Positions 1-9,808 of a DNA stretch of 64,000 bases are shown here, in pieces; the first letter of the stretch is position 1, and every line of letters begins with the position of its first letter. Below the pieces are notes generated by a model, which had not been told where the DNA came from, made no database searches, and was given only the letters and a program-made list of their open reading frames with translations. This DNA comes from CAVTWY01 sp963738575 (GTDB lineage: Bacteria; Pseudomonadota; Gammaproteobacteria; Burkholderiales; Burkholderiaceae_C): contig CAVTWY010000002.1 in the NCBI GenBank assembly GCA_963738575.1, forward strand, positions 1,054,001 through 1,118,000. Direction: 5' to 3'. The translations under genes were made by a program, and so were the position numbers.

Positions 1-600
1 GGTGTCGTCGGCGGCGGTGTTGGCGGCGGTAAAGGGCCCATCTTGCTGTGCCATCTGGGCCTCAAGCCCCTCGGCGCCCAAGCCGTTGAAGGTCAACACC
101 GATTTCAGCACCGTGCATTGCGTTTGAGCCGCTTGCAGCTCGACCAGCAACCTGGCGTCGCACAGTGCATGCGAGATCTGCGCCTTGGTGATGATTTGCT
201 GCAACTCTTTGGCGCGCAGCAACGGCATGCTGCCTACCGCCACAGCCCCGGCCTTGACCACAGCCAACCAACACACCGCCAGCATGGGCGAGTTGGCGCC
301 GCGCAGCAGCACCCGGTTGCCAGGCACCACCCTCAGATGGTTGACGAGGACGCGCGCCACACGGTCCACGCGGGATTGCACGTCGGCATAGGTCCAATCG
401 ATGGCTGATCCGTCGGGCGCGACACCTTGCATGCAACGGTAGTTGCCATGCCCCTGCGCCACACGCGTGTCCAGCAACTCGGTGGCGCAGTTGAGCTGGG
501 CTGGAAACTGAAGCGCAGGCAGGTCAAACACCAAGTCCGGCATGGCCGAGGCAGGGGGCAGGTGGTCGCGCGTGAAGGTGTCTAGGTGGGCACTGGGCAT
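1..600 (-). CDS. AMP-dependent aryl/acyl-CoA ligase (2-aminobenzoate-CoA ligase-like), N-terminal part only
   Basis: The minus-strand reading frame entering from the left edge encodes about 200 residues beginning MPSAHLDTFTRDHLPP, then FDLPALQFPAQLNC, IDWTYADVQSRVDRVA and the hydrophobic stretch LAVCWLAVVKAGAVAV. This is the N-terminal domain of the benzoate/2-aminobenzoate-CoA ligase branch of AMP-forming synthetases. The phosphate-binding loop and C-terminal domain would lie outside the window. Such enzymes activate an aromatic acid with ATP and CoA in the cytoplasm. A GGAG six bases upstream supports the ATG at 600; an in-frame ATG at 624 (MKPATEFW) is the alternative. It is divergent from kynA, which fits anthranilate arising from tryptophan via kynurenine. 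Family is fairly certain; substrate is inferred from context. Confidence 0.82.
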   Translation of the reverse strand, partial: MPSAHLDTFTRDHLPPASAMPDLVFDLPALQFPAQLNCATELLDTRVAQGHGNYRCMQGVAPDGSAIDWTYADVQSRVDRVARVLVNHLRVVPGNRVLLRGANSPMLAVCWLAVVKAGAVAVGSMPLLRAKELQQIITKAQISHALCDARLLVELQAAQTQCTVLKSVLTFNGLGAEGLEAQMAQQDGPFTAANTAADDT

Positions 601-630
601 CCAAAACTCCGTGGCGGGCTTCATGCGAGG

Positions 631-645
631 TTTGCCAGGGGCAAA
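631..645. promoter_or_regulatory. Inverted repeat TTTGCC-AGG-GGCAAA in the ligase/kynA intergenic region
   Basis: A perfect 6-bp inverted repeat with a 3-bp spacer lies just upstream of the CoA ligase start. It could be an operator half of the divergent promoter region or a small hairpin in the ligase leader. No regulator gene is visible beside it, so the role is unassigned. Confidence 0.3.
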
Positions 646-666
646 CCCACAAGATACTTTACCCCT

Positions 667-681
667 AAACTATTTTAGTTT
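667..681. promoter_or_regulatory. Palindromic putative operator between the CoA ligase and kynA
   Basis: AAACTATTTTAGTTT is a 15-bp palindrome (AAACTA / TAGTTT around three T) in an AT-rich patch inside GC-rich DNA, midway between the two divergent genes. Palindromes of this size are typical of MarR, TetR or Lrp-type operators, and aromatic-acid CoA ligase operons often have such regulators. The palindrome is seen directly; the operator role and regulator class are inferred. Confidence 0.5.
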
Positions 682-751
682 GGTGCAACATGACCCGCAA
701 CACTTCACGGTCACACACTTCACGCTCACTCCGGCAGAAAGGCCCCACCCC

Positions 752-1585
752 ATGACTTCCGAATGCCCTTTCCGCGAAGGCGCCACAACCGATTTTTCAC
801 AATCGATGAGCTACGGCGACTACCTGCACTTGGACGCCTTGTTGGGCGCACAGCACCCCAAATCGCCCGATCACAACGAAATGCTGTTCATCGTGCAGCA
901 CCAAACCAGCGAACTCTGGATGAAGCTGATGCTGCACGAGCTGCAAGCCGCCATGCAAGCCGTGGCCGCCGACGACTTGGGAAGCGCCTTCAAGATGTTG
1001 GCGCGGGTCAGCCGCATCATGGAGCAGCTGGTGCACGCATGGGACGTGCTGGCCACCATGACGCCTTCGGAGTACAGCGCTTTTCGACCCTACCTAGAGC
1101 AGTCGTCCGGCTTTCAGAGTTGGCAGTACCGCAGCATTGAGTTCTTGCTGGGCAACAAGGATGCCCACATGCTGCAACCTCACGCACACCAAGCTGAGCG
1201 GTTTGCCACGGTGCAGGCAGCTTTGCTGGCCCCGTCACTCTACGACGAGGCCTTGCGCCTGCTGGCGCGACGCGGCTTGACCGTGCCGGCCACCCACACC
1301 GAACGAGACTGGACGCAGCCCTACACCGCCAGTGAAGCTGTGAAGCAGGCTTGGTTGGTGGTCTATCGCGACCCGAAAGCGCACTGGGACCTGTATCAGT
1401 TGGGCGAAGAATTGACAGACCTGGAAGACGCTTTTCGGCTGTGGCGGTTCCGCCATGTCACCACCGTCGAGCGCATCATCGGTGTCAAACGGGGCACGGG
1501 CGGCACGTCGGGGGTGAGCTACCTGCGCAAAATGCTCGACGTGGTGTTGTTCCCTGAGATTTGGACGCTGCGCACCGACCTTTGA
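752..1585 (+). CDS. kynA: Tryptophan 2,3-dioxygenase
   Basis: Heme enzyme opening the indole ring of L-tryptophan with O2 to give N-formylkynurenine, the first step of the kynurenine pathway. The 277-residue product has the family landmarks: SYGDYLHLDALL near residues 15-30, HNEMLFIVQHQTSELWMK containing the distal-pocket histidine, FQSWQYRSIEFLLGNK, and the C-terminal GTGGTSGVSYLRKMLD. The length matches bacterial TDOs. The frame stays open upstream to about 542, but the ATG at 752 was chosen because the conserved protein begins there and AGAAAGG lies just upstream. It is divergent from an aminobenzoate-type CoA ligase and is followed 90 bases later by a peptidase gene on the same strand. 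kynB and kynU are not in the window. Confidence 0.95.
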   Translation: MTSECPFREGATTDFSQSMSYGDYLHLDALLGAQHPKSPDHNEMLFIVQHQTSELWMKLMLHELQAAMQAVAADDLGSAFKMLARVSRIMEQLVHAWDVLATMTPSEYSAFRPYLEQSSGFQSWQYRSIEFLLGNKDAHMLQPHAHQAERFATVQAALLAPSLYDEALRLLARRGLTVPATHTERDWTQPYTASEAVKQAWLVVYRDPKAHWDLYQLGEELTDLEDAFRLWRFRHVTTVERIIGVKRGTGGTSGVSYLRKMLDVVLFPEIWTLRTDL

Positions 1586-1674
1586 CCGTTGCAGCGGACG
1601 GATCCGTGCAGGCCCTACCGCCCGACGCCGGATCGCACCCCCTAAAATCCCGCCCAACACCCCAGGAGCCCTTT

Positions 1675-3476
1675 GTGGACACACGAACCAACCCCCACCG
1701 CGCCCGCATTCAGTGGCTGCGCGACGCGATGGCCAAGCACCACGTGGATGCCGTTTTGGTGCCGTCCAGCGACCCCCACCTGTCGGAGTACTTGCCCGAG
1801 CATTGGCAAGGACGAGAGTGGCTTTCGGGGTTCACCGGCTCGATGGGCACGCTGGTGGTGTCAACCGACAAAGCCGCCCTGTTTGCCGACAGCCGTTATT
1901 GGGTTCAGGCCGAGCGTGAACTGGCGGGTTCGGGCATCGACTTGGTGAAGATCCCCACCGGCGCGCCCTCGCACGTCTTTGAGTGGATTGCAACCACGCT
2001 CAAGGCTCGGCGCCACGCTTGCAGCCGATGGCCAGGTGGTGGGGCTGGCCTACGCCGACGCTTTGAAAGGTGCCATGGACAAAGCCGGTTTGTTGCTGCG
2101 CACCGACGTGGACGTGGTGGGCGCCATGTGGACCGAGCGGCCCACGCTGCCCATGGCGGCGATTTACGAACACACCGCGCCGCATGCCACCACATCGCGG
2201 GTTGAAAAGCTCAATCTGCTGCGCCAAGCCATGGCGTTGCACCAGGCAACCCATCACTGGGTGTCGACGGTGGACGACATTGCCTGGATCACCAACCTGC
2301 GTGGCAACGACGTTGACTACAACCCGGTGTTCTTGGCGCACTTGTTGGTGTCGGGCACGCATGCCACGCTTTATGTCGGCCAGGGCAAGTTGAACGACGC
2401 GTTGGTGGACACCTTGCGTCGTGACGGCATCGAAGTGGCCGACTACGCAGCGGCCCGTGCCGCCGTTAGCGGCCCTGCCCCTGTCCACGGTGCTGCTGAT
2501 CGACCCCAAGCGCGTGACGCTGGGGCTTCGGCAAGGCGTACCTGCGTCGGTGCGGGTGGTTGAAGCGATCAACCCCAGCACATTGGCCAAGAGCCGCAAG
2601 GTGGCAAGCGAGGCGGCTCATGTTCGCGAGGCCATGGCCGAAGACGGTGCCGCGATGTGCAACTTTTACGCTTGGTTTGAACAAGCGCTGGGGCGCGAGC
2701 GCATCACCGAGGTGAGCCTGGCCGACCGGCTGAGCGCCGAGCGCGCCAAACGCAAAAACTTTGTGGGCCTGAGCTTCCCTGTGATTGCTGGTTTCAACAG
2801 CAACGGCGCGATGCCGCATTACCGCGCGACCGAAGCATCCCACGCCACGGTGGAAGGCGACGGTTTGTTGTTGATTGATTCAGGCGGCCAGTACCTGGGC
2901 GGCACCACCGACATCACGCGCGTGTGGCCCATCGGCCGCGTGAGCGACGCGATGAAGCGCGATTACACCCTGGTGCTCAAAGGCACCATTGGTCTGAGCC
3001 GGGCGCACTTTCCGCGTGGCACGCTGAGCCCCATGTTGGACGCATTGGCACGCGCGCCGCTGTGGGAGCACAACCTTGACTTCGGTCATGGTACCGGGCA
3101 CGGAGTAGGCTATTTTCTGAACGTGCACGAAGGCCCACAATCCATCAGCAAGGCGGTGCCCGACGCCACCATGGCGATGGAAGTCGGCATGATCACTTCG
3201 ATCGAGCCGGGCTTGTACCGCGACGGTCAATGGGGCATTCGCATCGAAAACCTGGTGATGAACGTTGCGGCGGCCGATGTCGGGTTTGGTGAGTTCTTGC
3301 AGTTTGAAACCCTGACCCTGTGCCCGATCGACACCCGCTGCATCGACAAAGGATTGATGCGCGGCGATGAGATTGCCTGGTTGAACCAGTACCACGCCAC
3401 GGTGCGCGAGCGCTTGGCGCCACGGGTGTCGGGCGACGCGCTGGCTTGGTTGGTCGAGCGCACGCAACCTATTTAG
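1675..3476 (+). pseudogene. Xaa-Pro aminopeptidase (M24B, creatinase fold), disrupted by two +1 frameshifts
   Basis: Family role: release of N-terminal residues ahead of proline by a dinuclear metal centre. Coding starts at GTG 1675 behind CAGGAG (RIQWLRDAMAKHHVDAVLVP) and continues in one frame to about 2005. It shifts to the second frame (LGATLAADGQVVGLAYADAL) until about 2465 and ends in the third. The last frame holds the catalytic half: GLSFPVIAGFNSNGAMPHY, LLIDSGGQY, TDITRVWP, GHGTGHGVGYFLNVHEGP and IEPGLYRDGQWGIRIENL, so metal ligands D, D, H, E and E are present. Removing one G near 2005 and one G near 2465 gives exactly 600 codons, the normal family length. Either a recent pseudogene or two sequence errors; frames on both sides look under normal coding constraint. 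Confidence 0.88.
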
Positions 3477-3695
3477 CGCAAGCGAAAGGCGTTTGGAGGT
3501 AGCAAACGGCGACCTTCATGCTGCCAAGCATTGCGCAGCGGCCCAACAGTGCGGCCGTTCGTCGCCGCGTCAAGCAGCTTGTCGCGCCAGAAGGTGCGTT
3601 CGTCGCTTGTGGCTTTTGTGGGGGGCAACCGATGCCTACAGTGCACTGCATCGAAACCAAAAACGGTTTTGACAGCAACACCAAAGGACTGCGCC

Positions 3696-3896
3696 ATGAC
3701 CTCCATCACCACCACCCAACGATTGTTGAGTCTGACCCTTGCAAGCGTCGTGACGCTGGCTTTGGGCCAAATGATTGACTCGTTGGCATCGCGCGACCAA
3801 GGCGCCACGATGCTGGCGCGTGCTGCGTCAAGCTTGGTTCAAGCCCCCGTTCAAACGACCGTGACAAGTCACTGGTCGAGCGGCAAAGTTGAATGA
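3696..3896 (+). CDS. Small hypothetical protein with N-terminal hydrophobic segment
   Basis: A 66-residue product starting MTSITTTQRLLSLTLASVV. The hydrophobic stretch at about residues 9-24 could be a signal anchor or an uncleaved signal peptide, and the rest is short and polar. AAGGA lies seven bases before the ATG at 3696, which favours this start over an in-frame upstream extension. It resembles short uncharacterised proteins I associate with Comamonadaceae, but I cannot assign a function. It stands alone between the peptidase gene and the convergent metalloprotease gene. The 219 bases upstream (3477-3695) hold no gene I can support. Confidence 0.6.
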   Translation: MTSITTTQRLLSLTLASVVTLALGQMIDSLASRDQGATMLARAASSLVQAPVQTTVTSHWSSGKVE

Positions 3897-3915
3897 CTCA
3901 AATTAATGCTTGGCG

Positions 3916-6742
3916 CTACACCCCCACCCGCTGCATCTTGGCCGCCAGCGCCTGCGCCAAGGTGTCAGCGCTGTCGGCCAAATGAGCGCGCGCCTCGGCG
4001 CTTTGCCCACCGCGCTTGGAAGCTGCTTGAATGCGCGTGAGCAAGGTGGTGGCCTGGGCCCGCAACAAGCTGCGCGTATCGGCACGGCTGGCCGCGCTGG
4101 GACGCAGCAGTTGCGTGCTTAAGCGGTTGACGTGATCGCGCTGCAACTCGCGGCGCATGGCACCGATATCGCCTTGACCACTTCGCACCTCGCTCCAGAT
4201 TTCGTCCGTCAAGCGCGCGTACAGCTCTGACAACCGAAACGGCGTCGCACCTTTTTCCACCTTGCTGGCGTTGTCGATCACGCGCGACGCCAAGTTGTCG
4301 CTCATGAGTTGCGCCAGCAACTGGCGTTTGAGCTCGATGAGCGTGGGGGCCAATGAGTAGACGTTGGACGGGGTTAAACCGCCAGAGAACAACGCTTCAC
4401 CACGGTCCTCAAAGTCGGGCGCCAAGCGCCGCTGCAGCAGCGGCGACAAATCAGGGCTCTTGGACGAAAAAATGCCCTTGGCCAAGGCGTCGAGTGCTTG
4501 ACGCTGCACCGCAGCATCAACTGGTTGTAGCGGGTCACGCTTGGTGTTAGGGAAGTCACGCAGCGTTCTCAGGCCACCAATCTGGCGCGCCAAAATGCCT
4601 GCGGCGCGACCCATGTCACGCACGGCGTAGCCTACCGATCGGCCCAGCACCGAGTAGTCTTCGTCGGACTTCAGGTTGCGCGATTCTTGGCGGCGAATGA
4701 TGTCGCTGGCAATGTCGATGCGCTTGCGCGCAAAGGCCACGGTGTCGTCACCCAAATCAAACACCAACGCATCGGGGTCGACGCCCAGGAATATTGTCCT
4801 CGTCGGTGGCGTAGGCCAACAACGGCTCGCCGCTGCGCCCTGCAATGCGCTTGAGCTCCTCGCGCTCTTGCTCCGCTGGCACCACTTTGTAGCCGTACTC
4901 GATGGCCCAGTAGTCGTAGGGACCCAGCACGGTTTGCCACGGTGTCCCGCCTGTTTCACCGGGGCGGGGCAAATTGATGGGTGCGTACTCCATCACCGAA
5001 CCAGCCAAGCCGTTCTTGGCGGTGAACTCGGGGTCAGACAACTGCTTCTCGGTGTAGATCTTGGACGAGCGGAAGTTGTGGCGCAACCCCAGCGTGTGGC
5101 CCACCTCGTGCATCGTGGTGTCCATCAGGGCAGCTTGCACAAACTTTTCAACCTCGGGGCTGTCGGGATCAACGTCGCCACGGGCTTCAAGCACCTCGAG
5201 CGCGTAGCCCAATTGTTCGAACATGTGCGCCGAGTGGTTGCATTGCTCGGGGTCGTGTGCGTGCTTGGCGTGGTCATGGCTTCCTGCTTCGGGGGCCACT
5301 TGCAGCAGCTTGCGCCAGTCGCTTGCACTGGTGGACAAGTACTGTGACTTGATCATGCGAATGGCGCGCGAGTTGAGGCTCTCAAAGCTGATGTCGGCGT
5401 CCAGGATTTCGCCCGTCCGGGGGTCAACTTGGCTTGGGCCGATGGCACCAAAGCGCACTTGCGCGTTGGTGATCCACCGCACTGACGCGTAACCCACGTC
5501 GAGCGTGTCCCACGCGGCGTCATCGGGCTGCACCTTGGCCACGACGGCATCTTTGAAGCCGAGGCGCTCAAAGGCGGGGTTCCAGGCCACGATACCCTTG
5601 GTGATGGCGTCGCGGTACTTGATGGGGATGTTGCGGTCAAGCCAAAACGTGATGGGCTTGACAGGCTCGGACATCGCGGCCGTTGGGTCCTTCTTTTCAA
5701 GACGCCAGCGGTTGATGACGCGCTGCTTGGGTGTGCGCATCAGGTCGTCTGAAAAATCTTGGCTGGTGGAGGCAAAGTAGCCGATGCGCGGGTCAGCCTT
5801 GCGAGCGGCCATGGGTTTTTCCGGCAACTTGCTGAGGGAGTAATGAACGCCCACGAACATGCTGCGCACATCGGGGATGGTGGTGGGCGTGCTGGGCACG
5901 GGCGCCCCTGGCGGCGCACCCGGTGTCGGTACCGCGATGTTGCCGGTGGCGTAATGGGCGCTGACATCGATGATGGTTTGCTCGGGCGTGTTGCGCACGT
6001 TGGCAATCATGGTGTGGCGAGGGTCCAGCGAGTAGCCTTGCCTAAACGACTGCTGCAGCGACATGCCAATGCCCATCATGTCGGTCAAAAACAAGGGCGC
6101 TGCATCGATCAAGAACGTTTTGGAATCGGGGTGCGGCTGGCTGGCGACAAAGGTGCTGGCGAGCAAACTTTCGGAGAAACTCGAACGCACGGCGCGTGCC
6201 TCGGGCGTCCCCGCTTTGGCGGTGAATTCGGTGTTCAACGCGACCAGGCGTATTTGGTTGTGAACGCGGCGAAACTCAACCAAATACGAGCGACCCAATC
6301 GGCCCCAACGACCAAACACCTTGCCGCCATAAATGTCGGCTTCCCCGATTCCGTTGGTGAGCTTGGGTGCCAAGAAAAACGGCTTGTTCAAGTCTTCGTT
6401 CTTGAGCTCGAGCAAGACCTTTTCGTCCTTTTGCCACACCCCAAACAAGCCTTGTGTCTTTTTGGCGTCTTTGATCACGGTGGCAAAGACGGGCGGCTGC
6501 CCGGGCGCTGGTGGCGGCGTGAAGCCTGGGCGCGCAGCCGCAGGTCCACTGGCGGCACCCGCTGGACCCACGGCCGCCTGGGCTGCTTGGGGTGACACCG
6601 ACGCAGCCGGCGTCGCCGCCCCTGGCGCCTTGGCTGTGGTGGAGGAAGGGCTTCCCATGGAAGCACAGCCGGTCAAGGCAAGCACCGCAGCGCCGATGCC
6701 AAAGGTTTTGAGGGCAGGTTGAAAACGCAGCTTTTGAATCAT
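3916..6742 (-). pseudogene. Zinc-dependent metalloprotease lipoprotein (DUF5117/DUF4953 type), one frameshift
   Basis: The start at 6742 gives MIQKLRFQPALKTFGIGAAV followed by the lipobox LTGC, so the mature protein should be lipid-anchored in the envelope. A Pro/Ala-rich linker (residues about 30-80) precedes a DUF5117-like region. The catalytic domain has TMHEVGHTLGLRHNF, a zinc HExxH motif with a third histidine. Reading continues to DEDNI, where the frame is lost at about 4790-4795 and resumes in another frame with LGVDPDALVFDLGDDT to the stop at 3916. Removing one A makes 942 codons, an ordinary length for this family. It is divergent from ltnD. Substrate unknown. A sequence error or a recent mutation would explain the break equally well. 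Confidence 0.85.
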
Positions 6743-6909
6743 GCTCGAGTGCTCGTTGTGCGGTGATGCCTGATGGGCAAGAACCTGATTATCGACGTTT
6801 GCAACACCAAGCACCCCTTGGAAAGCGCCTATGCCCCTACCCCCCACCCACGTGGGGTGTGTCAAGGCACCGTGATATCGTCATTTCATCGGTCAAAACT
6901 GGGCGTGCT

Positions 6910-7803
6910 GTGGACAAAAACGTGGGTGTTATTGGTTTGGGCGCCATGGGCAAAGGCATGGCCGGCTCGCTGCGCCGCGCGGGTTACAACGTGCACGTTT
7001 GTGATGTGCGCCCATCGGCAGCACAAGCCTTTGTGGCCGATGGTGGCGGCGTGGCTTGCAACAACCCCGCTGACCTGGCCACACGCTGTGGCGTGGTTGT
7101 GAGCGTGGTGGTGAATGCGGCGCAGACCAAGGCCGTGTTGTTTGGCGATGGTGGAGCAGCTGCCGTGATGCAGCGTGGAAGCGTTTTTGTGATGTGCTCA
7201 ACCGTCGACCCCAACGTGTCAGTAGGCTTTGAAAAACAACTGGCCGACATGGGCTTGCTTTACTTGGATGCACCCATCTCGGGTGGTGCCGCCAAGGCGG
7301 CATCGGGCCAGATGACGATGATGACGGCAGGTCGTCCCGAGGCCTATGCCCAAGCCGGCGACACCTTGGCCGCCATGGCTGCCAAGGTTTACAAGCTGGG
7401 CGACTGTGCTGGCAACGGCAGCAAAGTCAAGATCATCAACCAGTTGCTTGCCGGCGTGCACATTGCGGCCGCCGCCGAAGCCATGGCACTGGGCTTGCGT
7501 GAAGGCGTCGACGCTGAAGCACTGTTTGAGGTCATCACCCACAGCGCAGGCAACAGTTGGATGTTTGAAAACCGAATGCCCCACGTGCTGTCGGGTGACT
7601 ACACCGCGCTTTCGGCTGTGGACATCTTCGTCAAAGACCTGGGGCTGGTGCTGGACACCGCGCGGGCCACCAAGTTTCCCCTGCCCCTTTCAGCCACGGC
7701 GCATCAGATGTTCATGCAAGCGTCCAGCGCCGGGCATGGGCTGGAGGATGACGCCGCTGTGATCAAGATCTTTCCAGGCATCACCCTGCCCAAAGCCCCA
7801 TGA
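6910..7803 (+). CDS. ltnD: L-threonate dehydrogenase (3-hydroxyisobutyrate dehydrogenase family)
   Basis: NAD-dependent oxidation of L-threonate (or D-erythronate) at C2 to the 2-oxo acid. The 297-residue product begins with a Rossmann motif VGVIGLGAMGKGMAGSL, then APISGGAAKAASGQMTMM (substrate loop), GNGSKVKIINQLLAGVH with the catalytic lysine, and FVKDLGLVLDTA. GTG at 6910 is chosen because the fold begins there; no strong ribosome site is visible. Its stop overlaps the next start (ATGA), and it is followed by kinase, decarboxylase and isomerase genes. That four-gene order is the published threonate/erythronate pathway, so the specific name rests on context as much as sequence. Confidence 0.88.
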   Translation: MDKNVGVIGLGAMGKGMAGSLRRAGYNVHVCDVRPSAAQAFVADGGGVACNNPADLATRCGVVVSVVVNAAQTKAVLFGDGGAAAVMQRGSVFVMCSTVDPNVSVGFEKQLADMGLLYLDAPISGGAAKAASGQMTMMTAGRPEAYAQAGDTLAAMAAKVYKLGDCAGNGSKVKIINQLLAGVHIAAAAEAMALGLREGVDAEALFEVITHSAGNSWMFENRMPHVLSGDYTALSAVDIFVKDLGLVLDTARATKFPLPLSATAHQMFMQASSAGHGLEDDAAVIKIFPGITLPKAP

Positions 7804-9116
7804 GCCGCCCTTTGCTGGGGTGCATCGCCGATGACTTCACGGGTGCCACCGACCTGGCGAACAACTTGGTGCGAAGCGGCATGCGCACCGTTCAAACCAT
7901 CGGCGTGCCATCGCCCCCTGCAAACGGTGACGCAGCAAGTGTGGACGCTGACGCCATCGTCGTGGCGCTCAAATCTCGCACCGTGGCACCCGATCAAGCG
8001 GTGGCGCATTCACTTGAAGCACTGCGGTGGTTGCAAGCACAAGGCGTGCAACAAATCTACTTCAAGTACTGCTCCACGTTTGACTCGACGCCGCAGGGCA
8101 ACATCGGCCCCGTCACCGATGCGCTGCTCGACGCACTGCATGGCCCGGGCCAAGGTTTCACCATCGTGTGCCCTGCATTTCCTGAAAACCATCGCACTGT
8201 TTTCAAGGGCCATCTGTTCGTGGGCGACGTGTTGTTGTCAGACAGTGGCATGCGCAACCACCCACTCACACCCATGACTGACGCCAACTTGGTGCGCGTG
8301 ATGCAGGCTCAAACACAGCGGCGTGTCGCGTTGGTGGGTCACGACGTGGTGGCCCAAGGCAGCGACGCCGTGGCGCGGCGCATCGCTGCCTTGCGCCAAG
8401 AAGGATTTGGCGTGGCCGTTGTGGACGCCGTCAGCCGCGAAAACTTGATGACGATTGGTCGCGCACTGGACGGCATGGCGTTGGTCACGGCCGGCTCAGG
8501 CATTGCCGTTGGGTTGCCACAAAACTGGCAACTGAAGGGCACATTGCAGCCCAACGTGCAGACGGATGCCCTGCCGGCGGCCCACGGGTGGCAAGCCGTG
8601 GTGTCGGGCAGTTGTTCGCAAGCCACCCAAGCGCAGGTGCAGCACTTCAAAAGTCTGGGCCTGCCCAGCTTTGCCATCGACCCCTTGGATCTGGCGGCCG
8701 GCACCGACGTGGCTGCGCGGGCCGTTGCCTGGGCTCGCCCGCAACTGGCCCAAGGGCCTGTGTTGGTGTATGCCACTGCCGAGCCCGCCGCAGTGGCGGC
8801 TGTGCAAACCAAGCTGGGGGCTGCACGCGCCGGGGAGTTGGTTGAAAACGCCCTGTCGCGTGCCGCCGCGTTGCTGGTGGAAGCCGGCGTGCGCCAACTG
8901 GTGGTGGCGGGCGGGGAAACATCGGGTGCCGTGGTGCAAGCGTTGGGGGTGCAGCGCATGCACATCGGCCCGCAAATCGACCCTGGCGTGCCATGGACCA
9001 GTGTGCAGTCGCCCGCCAGCGGTGGCCAAACCATGCACGTTGCTCTCAAGTCAGGTAACTTTGGTGGTAGCGACTTCTTTGTCAAAGCCTTTGCGATGTT
9101 GGAGACTGCAGCATGA
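7800..9116 (+). CDS. otnK: 3-oxo-tetronate kinase (four-carbon acid sugar kinase, DUF1537 family)
   Basis: Phosphorylates 3-oxo-tetronate at C4 with ATP in the cytoplasm. The 438-residue product starts GCIADDFTGATDLANNLVRS, the signature of the four-carbon acid sugar kinase N-terminal domain, followed by YFKYCSTFDSTPQGNIGPV and VCPAFPENHRTVFKGHLFVG. The C-terminal nucleotide-binding domain contains VVSGSCSQATQAQV and VAGGETSGAVVQALG. Start and stop each share an ATGA overlap with the neighbouring genes, a sign of translational coupling in one operon. The isomerase downstream supplies the 3-oxo substrate from the 2-oxo product of LtnD. Confidence 0.92.
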   Translation: MSRPLLGCIADDFTGATDLANNLVRSGMRTVQTIGVPSPPANGDAASVDADAIVVALKSRTVAPDQAVAHSLEALRWLQAQGVQQIYFKYCSTFDSTPQGNIGPVTDALLDALHGPGQGFTIVCPAFPENHRTVFKGHLFVGDVLLSDSGMRNHPLTPMTDANLVRVMQAQTQRRVALVGHDVVAQGSDAVARRIAALRQEGFGVAVVDAVSRENLMTIGRALDGMALVTAGSGIAVGLPQNWQLKGTLQPNVQTDALPAAHGWQAVVSGSCSQATQAQVQHFKSLGLPSFAIDPLDLAAGTDVAARAVAWARPQLAQGPVLVYATAEPAAVAAVQTKLGAARAGELVENALSRAAALLVEAGVRQLVVAGGETSGAVVQALGVQRMHIGPQIDPGVPWTSVQSPASGGQTMHVALKSGNFGGSDFFVKAFAMLETAA

Positions 9117-9763
9117 CCCGTGCTTTGCAAGATGGGATTTGCCGCGTGGGCGCGTCCCTGTACGCACGTGGTTACGTGCACGCCAGCGCAGGCAACATCA
9201 GCGTGCGCACCGACGAAGGCGGTGTGATCATCACCCCCACCGACGCATGCCTCGGCACACTCGCGCCCGCACGCTTGGCGCAGGTTGACGCCCAGGGCGT
9301 GCAAACGGCTGGCGACCGCGCCTCCAAAACGCTGGCGCTGCACCAACGCATTTATGCGACCGACCCCGAAGCCCGCTGCGTGATCCACACCCACGCCACG
9401 CACGTGGTTGCGCTAACCCTGGCTGGGGTGTGGAGCCCGCAGGATGTGGTGCCGCCCATCACGCCTTACTTTGTGATGAAGGTGGGGCATGTGCCGTTGA
9501 TTCCCTATCACCGGCCAGGCGATGCCGCCGTGCCCGAATGGGTTGGCCACACCATCACCACCATGCAGCAAGCTGGCAAGCCCATCCGCGCGGTGGTACT
9601 TGATCGGCTGGGCCCGGTGGCGTGGCACCGCAGCGCGGCCGAGGCCAGCGCGGTGCTGGAAGAACTTGAAGAAACAGCGCGGCTTTGGTTGTTGACACGG
9701 CCTGCACCATTGGCGCCCGATCAGATCGCTGCGCTGGTGCAGCACTTTGGCGCCCGCTGGTAA
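9113..9763 (+). CDS. otnC: 3-oxo-tetronate 4-phosphate decarboxylase (class II aldolase/adducin family)
   Basis: Decarboxylates 3-oxo-tetronate 4-phosphate to dihydroxyacetone phosphate, which enters glycolysis. The 216-residue protein shows the class II aldolase pattern: YVHASAGNISVRTDEGG, IITPTDACLGTLAPARLAQV, then the metal-binding HTHATH and a later His in VPLIPYHRPGD. Length is typical of the family. The ATG overlaps the otnK stop. The four-gene context makes OtnC more likely than a fuculose- or ribulose-phosphate aldolase. Confidence 0.9.
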   Translation: MTRALQDGICRVGASLYARGYVHASAGNISVRTDEGGVIITPTDACLGTLAPARLAQVDAQGVQTAGDRASKTLALHQRIYATDPEARCVIHTHATHVVALTLAGVWSPQDVVPPITPYFVMKVGHVPLIPYHRPGDAAVPEWVGHTITTMQQAGKPIRAVVLDRLGPVAWHRSAAEASAVLEELEETARLWLLTRPAPLAPDQIAALVQHFGARW

Positions 9764-9808
9764 GCCCTGCAGCCCTCCACCCCCATCCCCCAAGAGAGTA
9801 TTTTCAAC

